Assembly: GCA_947652115.1 (NCBI GenBank)
Contig: OX393569.1
Location: 3,543,080-3,607,079 of the forward strand
Length of the DNA: 64,000 nucleotides
Direction: 5' to 3'
Source: Blastomussa wellsi
Lineage: Eukaryota > Cnidaria > Anthozoa > Scleractinia > Plerogyridae
Shown here piece after piece: positions 26,601-33,674 of this stretch. The notes below the pieces were generated by a model, which had not been told where the DNA came from, searched no databases, and saw only the letters and a list, made by a program, of their open reading frames with translations. Position 1 is the stretch's first letter. Each line of letters begins with the position of its first letter. A program made the translations under genes and the position numbers.

Positions 26601-29600
26601 GTTTAATTTGTAAGCGCCATGACATCATGTCTTCAAGGCCGTAAAAGGATAGAGGAATCCTTCATCAGCGAGGTTTAAGCAGTCTATTCTTCATGATTTT
26701 CCATTTCACATCCACTAAAAAATCAATCTGTGTTTCTCCTCCTCAGTTTTAACTCCAAAGAGGAATTTTTTCGTATTCAGAATGAAAACATGGGCTTGGA
26801 AGTTTGTAAATACGTGCCGTGATGCGCCATCATGTTCTTGTTCCTTTGAGCGCACGAGTAAAGACAAAAAACCTTCTCTCTAGGACCCCAAGAAAACCCT
26901 AAAAATATGCGCAGAAAACAGATTCTGATTGGTTTATTTGCCCTTATTATCTCTAGAACAATAGGGAAACCAAAAAACCTCCAGGGAGGGAGGGAACGGA
27001 CATTTGCCACCATGCGGTTTTTACGGGCGGTTACGGGCGGCACAGGCATTTTAGGGGTGCTTTTCGCATGGGCGGTTACGGGCGGCACAGGCGCCAAAGG
27101 GTTAACTACATCAAAATAAAATGAGAATCTGTAAAACAGATTTTTCACAAAATAGGAAAATGAAGCCATTGCCAAGTTAAATTTATTCCCATCTAACCTC
27201 ATCACTTTTAGTTAGTTCAGAGTTATTTCAAGTGTTTTAATTTTTTCGTCACCAGTGACACCAGTGATGATGTCATCAGGCCACGCCCTTGGTCATGTGA
27301 CTGATATCGACAGAATGCAAAGGCTCCCAGGTAAATTACTTTATCTGGATTTTTTTCACTGATTTAATATTTTAGTTTTAATCCTCATTATGCAATGCAT
27401 ATAATTTGTTTTATTTCTAAAAGGTTAGATTTTGAGAGAATTTCAAAATATTGAAAAATTTGTAATTTTCTGAAAAAAGCATGATTATGACAAAGGAATG
27501 CATAGTTACATGTATGTTTCCAACGTTAGCTTCAATCGAAACTCGCTGAAAAAGGCTCAATTTAATGAAAAACCATGTTTCCGTTAGTATTTAAAGAAAC
27601 CGGAAGTGCGCCCGATATATATTGGAAGTTACCCTATCAACAGGTGCACAATTTACACAACAAGCGCACTTCGGTAAGATCAAACAAAGTCATGCAGAGT
27701 TAGAAAATCAAACGCAAAAGAAAGAAAAAATGTTTTTCTCTTATAATTTTGTCTCTGCTTGAATGTACTTAATTTTAATTTTCCATTTTGTGAAACACGG
27801 AAAGTGAAATTTCACCTCCTTGGCAATGCGAGCAAGCACGCACATGAATCGGTTAACCCATTGACTCCTGGAGATTTTTGAAATAAAATGTGCTTTTTAG
27901 ACATTTTGAACATTTTGTAGTAAGTTATAGGCTAAATATGCTTCAAATTTCTCCAAAATGCATTTGTAAAATAAAGACATGCCAGGTTTTTCACTAGCAT
28001 CGCATTTAATGACATTTTAGCTCGAGCATGCACACAAATTTCAAGGCGAGAAAGTGACACCTCTTTAGGCTTCTCGATTTTTTATTTTTTTCGCTTTTCC
28101 TTTCTCCTTTTCTCGTATCCTTTTTATGCTTTTGTTGGCCTTTTACTGAACTTGCTTTCGGTTCAAGAATTGCCACGAAAGCGTCAATGAGATGGGAAAT
28201 ACTTAGCATGGAGTAGCCAAGGGTAAGTGAGGGAAATTTTCCTCCTAGTTTTTGGTGGAAATTTCTAAGCGTTTTCGTGCATATTTCAAGCTCCATTAGC
28301 CCAATCAATGTCATCTGGGTATCATTGGAAAGCTCTTTCCCTTCTACAGAACTGGGGTAAATGGGATTCCTATTTTGGTCAAAGCTGATGACAAAGTTTC
28401 TTAGTCTGTCACGGGCGGTTACAGCGGTTAAGGAGTCAATGGGTTAATGGGCCCTTAAACTCATCACCAATAAGCTGAGTGTTGCGGAGGTGCCTGAAAT
28501 CCATGTGGTAACCATGACAACTTTATGAGTGGCAACCACCAGGTACCATCACACTGAGCAAAACTTAGTGTAAAGAAATCAGCAAAATAACCCATACTAA
28601 CCAAGAAGGATGGGAGCAAAATGACAAATGGCTTGAAAATGCCTGAGCCCCTGCAAAGCCTTGGTGCCCCAGGTTCACGAATAAGATCACTGGCCAGCAT
28701 TGTCTTTGAGCTTAACCTCACTTAAATTACATTTAGCCACATCTAAAAGCTGGGCTCATTTACTCCCTTAAAACTGCAGCAGACCACCTTAAACAAGTTG
28801 GGATTTTATCAAACACTGACAAATTTTAGTCGGTTATTGTCAGACTGTTATTTGTAGCCCTGCATTTATACCACAATCGAAACTGTGGCTGCATTCGCAA
28901 TTGCGATTGAAACTATTACACAAGTTAGACAATGTTTCATCACATTTCCAAACACCCAAGTTTTTCAATACTCTGCTGTGTTTCAAACTTTCAATTTTCT
29001 TCTTGGTGTTTGAAATGCGATAAAACAGTCTCTCATGTTTGATAGATTACATTTGAGAGTCACAAAAAGAGTTAAAAATTCAGTTAATCTTACCACATGC
29101 TGGATTAGTGATAGCATTTCTTTGTCCCTCAGAAGAGTAAATCTCATGGATTTCTGTCATGAGTGAGTCTAACTGTGTGGCAGATTTCTGTAGCTGACAC
29201 CAAAAGTTACATGGATGTTCGGTGTAACTTACAATCACATCTTCAAAGTGCCCAACTGTCAGGTCCGGTTCTGGAAATGTTTGCGATTTGAGGCTTTCAT
29301 AGTTTTCAGAGGTGGGTAGAGCTCCATCTGCTAACTCAGCATTTCCACTTATTAGCAATTGTTCACTGACATTCTGGTCTTCCTTTCTGTGTCTCACAAT
29401 AAGCTCAACTCTACAAACTCCACTACTGTCTTGGGTGACCACTGTCAACTTGCCCTCCTTTTCCAAAGCCAAGTCCATGAATTTGTCAGTGTTGATGGGC
29501 TTCCACTTTGGTTCTCTGGCAGCAAACTTGGGCTTGATCCTATTCAGAGTGCATTCAATGCCCTGCTCAGGAAGGTCAGAGAACTTAGGAATCAATTTCT

Positions 29601-31260
29601 TAATCTTGTTAAGGGGCACAGTTTCAGAGTTGCCATAGTCAATATACTGTACAGTAACACCCTCTGAAGAAGTGTTCATTACTACAGCACGATACCAATA
29701 CCCATCTTCTGTAAACTGTGCACAGCATGGATCGCCAGGAGATGGTGCTGACAGAAGTTCTTCATTTGCACCAAGTTTGGAATAGTGCCGTCCAAGATCT
29801 TGCATCAAGCTCTCAAGCTTTGGACCATTTTTAAACAGTTGACAATAGAATTTTAAAGGGTTGATGATGTTTGTGACTAAAACCTTCTCCTCAATACCGA
29901 TTGGAAGTTTTTCCTTTGCAAAAACAGGTTGAGATGTTTTCTTGACAGCTAGCTGAGATGACTTTGAAGCAGCTGCATTTGACGCAGTAGAAGTTGGTGT
30001 ATCGGCTGACTTGGCACCATAGTTAGCTGCAATAAGAATCTGGTTAAGCTCCATGTCAAGATCTGATGTTGTGTCCATGAGTTTAACTCGATGTCGCCCA
30101 TCACTCTCCACCCCGGTTACAAGTCCCACAACGTGTTTATACTTGATTAGCTTTTCGAACAATACTTTAGCTTCATCTGCCCACAGTCCATCTTTACTGG
30201 CAGGTTCAACACCAGCAATGGCAAAGTACATAGCTTGACAGGGATCCTTAAGAAATTCATCCTTTAAATCTTTCACATCTGACAACTCTGTGTCCTGTGT
30301 GTTGCCATAATCCACAAATCTGACTTCTATCCTTCCTGTAACAATTGAACTTACATTGGTGATGATCGCTCTGTACCAGGTATCGTCGTCGTAAAACTTT
30401 GCACAGCAGGGATACCCCACTGTGCATGACTGAAGGGATAATACGGCTGGCTCCAGGTTAGTATAGACCTCGGCAAGATTCTCCATTAATGCTTCAACTG
30501 TTTTCAAGTTTGACATTAGCTGGCACCAAAAATGTGACGGATCTTCGACCCACGTGACACTGAGGTCATTAAATGAATCAGGGGGTAGACTGATCGTCTT
30601 GTATTTCACTTCTCTTTTGTGGCTTGACTGTTGAGGTATTGTGCTATCTCCGTTGCTCACCATAGAATCTGCCGTGGTACTAACACCTCCACTTTGCATC
30701 GCGTCAAAAACAGATTTGGTACCTTTCTCGTCCAAGTAAAGCTGTGCAACTAGAACGCTGTTTTTCTTCAACTGGACAGCCTTGCAGTAGAGCTCCTGTT
30801 CTAAGGTGGTTTCGTTTAGCAAAGCCACTGTTTCGTCAAAACTTTGACCACGAAAACGATTAATCCCATCCAATTCACACTCGAACGATTGTGGTGTTAG
30901 CTCGCAAAACTTTTCCTCTGCATTTCTTATGCTACTCAGCGGTACAAACTCTGTATTACCGTAGTCCACGAAGAAAACTTCACACTGTTGTCCCGTCGCA
31001 TTCACACCTAACACACGAGCGCGGTACCACCGACTGTCCTCTTGATATTGCGCTAAATAAATACATCCGATCATGATTTCTGCAGGTTTCGGTGGTCTTG
31101 CTCTCCCGGATAGCACATGTTGCTCAATTTCGGTCATAAGTGCATCCAGTTTTCCCGCCTCGCTGTTGATTTGAACGAAGAAGTCGCCTGAAGTCTCTTC
31201 CACGTGAGTGACAAGAACGCTCACCAATTTCCCGAACGGGAAATTTACTTGCATCGCCAT
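4962..31260 (-). CDS. Giant multi-Tudor protein (20 extended Tudor domains), 8 coding exons
   Basis: Coding exons on the minus strand are 31260-29094, 24832-21095, 19093-18869, 18683-18411, 18047-17184, 13773-13336, 12963-7342 and 5140-4962. All introns are phase 1 and GT-AG, and the joined frame is 4,501 codons. Twenty extended Tudor repeats are seen. The Asp of each DYGN-type motif falls near residues 99, 317, 541, 756, 957, 1138, 1324, 1505, 1690, 1877, 2068, 2274, 2477, 2669, 2852, 3052, 3235, 3446, 3650 and 3861. Each repeat has the pattern FxCQL...CCAxFxxDxxWYRAxV...VDYGN. An acidic, Glu-rich tail spans ~3960-4440. The start is the ATG at 31260 (MAMQV). Tudor proteins of this class (Drosophila Tudor, vertebrate TDRD1/6/15) bind dimethylarginine on Piwi proteins and scaffold germ granules. 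That role here is inference, and no one-to-one ortholog is claimed. Confidence 0.9.
5582..5792 (+). mobile_element. Foldback family A copy 1 (13-bp target duplication)
   Basis: It begins AGAGGGGGTAAGTTTC and ends CCAAATTATAT. The two arms, built on TTTTATCAACTGGGTTGATAA and CAATTGGCCACCGTAAAGAG, are inverted copies meeting at ~5722. The direct repeat TGAAAAAATGCAT sits exactly at 5569-5581 and 5793-5805. The central hammerhead-like motif is partly deleted (GAAACGTCAGC remains). It lies inside Tudor intron 7. Confidence 0.85.
5982..6903. mobile_element. Non-autonomous piggyBac-like element with TTAA duplication
   Basis: The termini are CCCTTTACGACC (left) and GGTCGCAAAGGG (right, the near-exact inverse). 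They are flanked by TTAA at 5978-5981 and 6904-6907. A CCC start with TTAA target duplication is the hallmark of piggyBac. It contains a short minus-strand frame resembling the acidic N-terminus of a transposase, but no catalytic domain. It lies in Tudor intron 7. Confidence 0.8.
6427..6684 (-). pseudogene. piggyBac transposase N-terminal remnant
   Basis: An 85-codon ATG-initiated frame starts MASSLRTFIMDDILAYLDDN and is rich in Asp/Glu (SDIEGFKDNESD). It fills the middle of the TTAA-flanked element. Acidic N-termini preceding the DDD/DDE core are typical of piggyBac transposases. Nothing of the core follows, so it is a truncated remnant. The identification rests on context more than on sequence. 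Confidence 0.45.
7342..12963 (-). CDS. Tudor gene exon 7 (T14-T20 plus acidic tail)
   Basis: This is a single 5,622-nt exon. The acceptor is CCAACTCAG before 12963 and the donor is GTACAC after 7342. It holds repeats T14 (VDYGNREVV), T15 (VDYGNHEEI), T16 (VDYGNTDSL), T17 (VDYGNSETL), T18 (VDCGTYEKI), T19 (VDYGNIDVA) and T20 (VDCVKQQT). T18 and T20 have lost the aromatic Tyr and the Asn that normally contact methylarginine, so they are probably structural. From about base 8790 downwards the protein becomes Glu/Gln/Asp-rich with internal repeats and no domain. Confidence 0.9.
8046..8555 (-). repeat. 255-bp tandem duplication in the acidic tail
   Basis: Two neighbouring 85-codon units share SNDQISDS, SKEKEEQALIDEEK, EQEQAVGEDE and EQGENENGLQAT. 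The word GATCTGATCA recurs at 8291 and 8546, exactly 255 bp apart, so the frame is kept. Shorter decayed units (ENGLQ, EQEQAVGED) continue downstream in the protein. It points to copy-number expansion of the tail. Confidence 0.8.
13336..13773 (-). CDS. Tudor gene exon 6 (core of T13)
   Basis: The acceptor is ACCATTGCAG and the donor is GTAATG. It completes repeat T13, begun in exon 5. The split Met codon A|TG joins EQLEG to MMTDLNDHYFQLGETE. It carries VDYGNDETV and the helical segment after it. Phase 1 at both ends, 438 nt. Confidence 0.88.
14140..14280. repeat. Degenerate tRNA-SINE fragment
   Basis: It contains TTCTTGGGCAAGGCC and AACTAGCATCCCATTC, weak matches to the body of the SINE seen intact at 63531-63815. 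It is heavily decayed. Confidence 0.3.
14683..15549. mobile_element. TA-flanked transposon remnant with TACCGTATTTACC termini
   Basis: The left end is TACCGTATTTACCTGTGTAT and the right end is GTAAATACGGTA preceded by ACTTATACACGAGG, near-perfect inverses that include an AAGTCGACC block. A TA dinucleotide bounds both ends, suggesting a Tc1/mariner-type duplication. A right-hand copy sits at 19977-20598. No transposase frame. It lies in Tudor intron 5. Confidence 0.65.
15661..16447. mobile_element. MITE with TTAAGGTGGCC terminal inverted repeats
   Basis: It starts TTAAGGTGGCCGAACACAG and ends CTGTGTTTGGCCACCTTAA, giving terminal repeats of ~20 bp. The target duplication is TTAA or the 3-bp TAA; the sequence cannot separate these. 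Interior non-coding. Confidence 0.65.
16455..16610. repeat. Dispersed repeat ending in paired AATTACTT blocks
   Basis: The pattern GTGACTCGCATGCGCATGTT, GTAATTACTTTGAGTT, then GTAATTACTTTGGTTTTTGG recurs at 46485-46640 and, rearranged, around 42420-42665. It is a dispersed repeat, class unknown. Confidence 0.5.
16613..16862. mobile_element. Palindromic MITE, TTA-flanked (PIF/Harbinger-like)
   Basis: It starts GGGTGCATTTCTTTAAAAAA and ends in the inverse form TTTAAAGAAACACACCC, with the arms complementary over most of their length. TTA occurs immediately outside each end (16610-16612 and 16863-16865), the 3-bp duplication expected for PIF/Harbinger. Related but shorter 'AAATCC' palindromes lie at ~19755-19890. 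Confidence 0.65.
17184..18047 (-). CDS. Tudor gene exon 5 (T12 and start of T13)
   Basis: The acceptor is ATTAAAACAG and the donor is GTGAGT. It contains all of T12 (SEKVYIAAVESPGCFFCQI, then CCAQFSDDNQWYRAIV, then LDYGNAEIL) and the N-terminal strand of T13 (KMYDVVITHVSSPGKFFCQL). It is 864 nt, with phase 1 at both ends. Confidence 0.9.
18411..18683 (-). CDS. Tudor gene exon 4 (second half of T11)
   Basis: The acceptor is TTTATTCACAG and the donor is GTACAG. It reads DDGLWYRGRITKVLYTQHVE and then IDFGNFEMV, so Tyr of the usual DYGN is Phe here. It is joined in phase to exon 3, which supplies the first half of the repeat. Confidence 0.88.
18869..19093 (-). CDS. Tudor gene exon 3 (first half of T11)
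   Basis: The acceptor is CTTTTTTCAAG and the donor is GTTTGT. It reads GATLLSEISVGSFVQLCPTA, then SPHQFYCQIATADHREKLSQ, and ends GMNCAALFA, where the WYR strand follows in exon 4. It is 225 nt, phase 1 at both ends. Confidence 0.85.
19977..20598. mobile_element. 5'-truncated copy of the TACCGTATTTACC element
   Basis: It matches the right two-thirds of the element at 14683-15549 (shared CAGTTCAAGTTGAAATGC start and GTAAATACGGTA end). It lacks the left terminus. It lies in Tudor intron 2. Confidence 0.65.
20640..20890. mobile_element. Foldback repeat (~240 bp)
   Basis: The arms are mutual inverses around ~20765. Examples are AGTACATGATGA with TCATCATGTACT, CTTATTTCAAACTGGGGGTG with its complement, and AATCCTTGTAAT with ATTACAAGGATT. 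No coding content. It abuts the 3' end of Tudor exon 2. Confidence 0.65.
21095..24832 (-). CDS. Tudor gene exon 2 (rest of T4, T5-T10)
   Basis: The acceptor is TTTTCTCTAG and the donor is GTATGT. The split Gly codon fuses exon 1 (NPAC) to GMLCCAQFTEDDKWYRG, completing T4. It then holds T5 (IDYGNSETL) and five repeats T6-T10 with IDYGD in place of DYGN. T7-T10 share long identical stretches such as ESAQKFYCQVSQNSSDLDDL. It is 3,738 nt without an internal intron. Confidence 0.92.
21100..23850 (-). repeat. Coding tandem array of five Tudor repeat units (T6-T10)
   Basis: The conserved DYGD-coding block recurs at about 21361, 21922, 22477, 23020 and 23578. Spacings are 561, 555, 543 and 558 bp, about 181-187 codons. 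The four left-hand units are much more alike than any other pair of Tudor domains in the gene. This implies recent unequal crossing-over within the exon. Confidence 0.85.
24833..25550. other. Intron 1 proximal part, nothing recognised
   Basis: There is a pyrimidine-rich acceptor region next to exon 2. The stretch at 25180-25330 is rich in CC/CCAGC words. No exon or terminal-repeat element could be supported. Confidence 0.3.
25555..27101. mobile_element. piggyBac-like TTAA element, subterminal GGGCGGTTACGG repeats
   Basis: The left end is CCCATTGATGCCTG and the right end is CAGGCGCCAAAGGG, flanked by TTAA (25551-25554, 27102-27105). Near the right end the block ACGGGCGGTTACGGGCGGCA and its partial copy GGGCGGTTACGGGCGGCACA lie ~50 bp apart. 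No transposase frame. Confidence 0.65.
27857..28443. mobile_element. piggyBac-like TTAA MITE (CCCATTGACTCCT termini)
   Basis: The left end CCCATTGACTCCTGG and right end AGGAGTCAATGGG are exact inverses over 13 bp, flanked by TTAA (27853-27856, 28444-28447). It shares the GGGCGGTTAC word near its right end with the 25555-27101 element, so they are related. A 102-codon minus frame inside (28006-28314) has no recognisable domain. Confidence 0.75.
28920..29050. repeat. Dispersed GTTTCATCACATTTCC repeat, inverted pair
   Basis: ACAATGTTTCATCACATTTC with CCAAACACC, followed by its rough inverse (GGTGTTTGAAATGCGATAAAAC). It is the same family as 1045-1620 and 62041-62090. Confidence 0.45.
29094..31260 (-). 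CDS. Tudor gene exon 1 (start, T1-T3, first part of T4)
   Basis: It starts at the ATG of 31260 in the context GCAGCTATGG. A second in-frame Met follows two codons later, and the upstream in-frame GTG at 31275 is not needed. It contains T1 (VDYGNTEFV), T2 (VDYGNTQDT), T3 (IDYGNSETV) and the N-terminal strand of T4 (FEDVIVSYTEHPCNFWCQL). It ends in a phase-1 Gly codon at the donor GTAAGA. A Ser/Ala/Thr-rich linker (~residues 415-445) separates T2 from T3. Confidence 0.93.
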
Positions 31261-31581
31261 AGCTGCAGACGGCACAAATACAACTTAGATGTTCTCCTGT
31301 AGTTGTAGGGCGATCATTTCGAGCCGACGGGAGCTAACAAATGGACTTGTAAGCGCTCCTCTTCTCCTCCTCCAGATCGTCTGTGAGGTCGAGGAGCTTC
31401 GCTGTCCCGATCCCGCGATAACTCGCGCACGTGTATAGCTCCGCAGACCATAATTTTTTAATCTCCGGAAGTAGTCGGTAATCTTCGTTATTCGTCGGAA
31501 AATTTGCCCTTGATTGAACTTATTATCGTAAACAATCGAGTATTGAAGGCGTGGTTACATTCACTTCCCTACGGAGCCAAT
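31261..31581. promoter_or_regulatory. Bidirectional promoter between the Tudor gene and HADHB
   Basis: The two start codons are divergent and 321 bp apart, so both 5' UTRs and promoters must fit in this gap or overlap first exons. It is CG-richer than its surroundings (TCCCGCGATAACTCGCGCAC near 31410) and lacks a TATA box. The HADHB start is embedded in CCAATATGGCGGCC, which resembles a YY1-type initiator (AAnATGGCGGC). The transcription starts are inferred, not visible. Confidence 0.55.
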
Positions 31582-33639
31582 ATGGCGGCCAGCGTGTACT
31601 GTAGTGGAAAGGTTTTGAGAACCTTTGCCAGAAACTGTCAGAGTAAAAACGTCAACACTTGTAAGTAAATTCATTTGAACAAACTTCCCATTACAATTTT
31701 TCTTGATCTTATCAGTAAATTTGCGTAAACCTTGAAATAATCTTGTTCATTTCATTTTGCGTGGATCAGATCAAAGTCCAACGTCAAGAAAATTAGTATG
31801 TAAGCTTACCAAATACACGGAGCATTAAATTGAACCCAACTTAATTCTTTTGTTTATTTTCCCCTGATGATGTGATCGTAAAAGCACATTTGTACGAAAT
31901 ATTAATTAGCCCAGATTAACCTGAAGTTTAAAAATGCTTAACCATATGTCCTCACGGTCGCAGTATTTTATATGGTGCATATTGCTACTCGCAAGTTCCC
32001 AGTTATTCAAACCCGAAGTAGCCAATCGAACGTTCGGTAATCGAACCCAATCGCTCGATTGGATTCGGTAATGAAACTTAATCGAACTCACCGAAACATT
32101 TTGCCAATCGAATGCAAATGAACACCTCAACAATCGACGGTATGAATCGTTTAATAATATCCCTGTTCAGTGTTATTCTGAGCGATATAAAGACAGTTTA
32201 CATAGTGTACTGAGCTTTTCATGTTATATTGTGAATTAATCAATTTCGTATCACCTTTGTAATAATTGAAATGTGTTAATATCTCTCACCCTTGCTCCTC
32301 TAGTTAAAACTCAGTTAAAGAGTGAAATTCTTCCAATTCTACTGAGACTGAATGATTATTAATTTTTGAATACCGTTTTGTTTTTCTACTGAACAAAATC
32401 GAACCAATTGCGTCCATTGAGTTCGGTAATCGAACTTAATCAAACTTGCCGAAAAGTTTCAGTTCGATTCTGTTCATTTGCGGAACCAATTAAACTCCAA
32501 TCAAACAACTGGATTCAATTGGGTTCAAGCGATTTTTGGTTTGGTTTTGTTTGATTGACTACGCCAGGTTCAAAACATGGATAACATTTGATTATTCACA
32601 TATTAAATCCCTCTCTAGTGAACAGAAAGTTAGCTGATTGACTCTGATCCAACAGGCAGCATTGCTACCCTACAAACAGACCAAGCACTGATAAATCATA
32701 GTCCAACTAAACTAGCTTTGCACTCCCTGAATAGTGATCTATCTGGCAGATAAAATTTTCAACAGTACTATTTTGTTTTCTGGAATAATGAAAATAATAA
32801 TAAGCAGCCGATCAATGCAAGGTGCAACCGTACATGTAACCTGGATTAGAGAACATAAGACGGTGCAAAAAGAAAAGAAGCTTATAGGTGGAAAAATTGC
32901 CATGGCTGCATTTGTCACAGATGAAGAAAATTACAAATCCCCTAAACCCCAATACTCCTTCTAGTTTGAAAATCAGTGACAATGTTTATTTTATCCATAC
33001 AGTGTTCCTGAGATGTGCAAGTACTTCTCAAAAACGGAAGGCATCATCAAAAGGTAACCACGCTCTCTTGTTTATTTTAAAGATATATAACTATATGTAA
33101 TAGGACTACATGCTGTCCAATTTGGAAATAATTAATTGGATGAAAAAATTATGAGGACTGTCAAATTGGACCAGGCCATAGATTGAGTCAAATTTGGCAG
33201 TGTCACGAATTCTTTGAATCCAAGTACACTTACTTCCAAATTGGACAAGCATGTAGTCCGGTTACCTGTTGAATATATATATACTGTAGTATCCAAAAGT
33301 GTATGAACATGGCAAATGTTTCACCCTCCAAACTTGTTTTACTTGATATTTGATTGGTTGGTGGAAAGTATCCAGATTTTTTCAAATTGGACTGTTTGAG
33401 CAAAAACTGTCCAATTTATGTTAACAATATAATTTGGTTTTATCAACTGGGTTGATAATGTCAATTGGCCACCGTAAAGAGATTCAATTGCTGACATTTC
33501 GAGCCTTAGCCCTTCGTCGGAGCGAATCCGACGAAGGGCTAACGCTCGAAACGTCAGCAATTGAATCTCTTTACAGTGGCCAATTGACATTATCAACCCA
33601 GTTGATAAAACCAAATTATATTGTTATACTTCCCATCGA

Positions 33640-33674
<35 letters not shown>

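Noticed and set aside
26777..27205. Opposed frames at the right end of the 25555-27101 element
   Set aside because: They are generated by the GGGCGGTTAC subterminal repeats and differ in each frame. There is no transposase resemblance.
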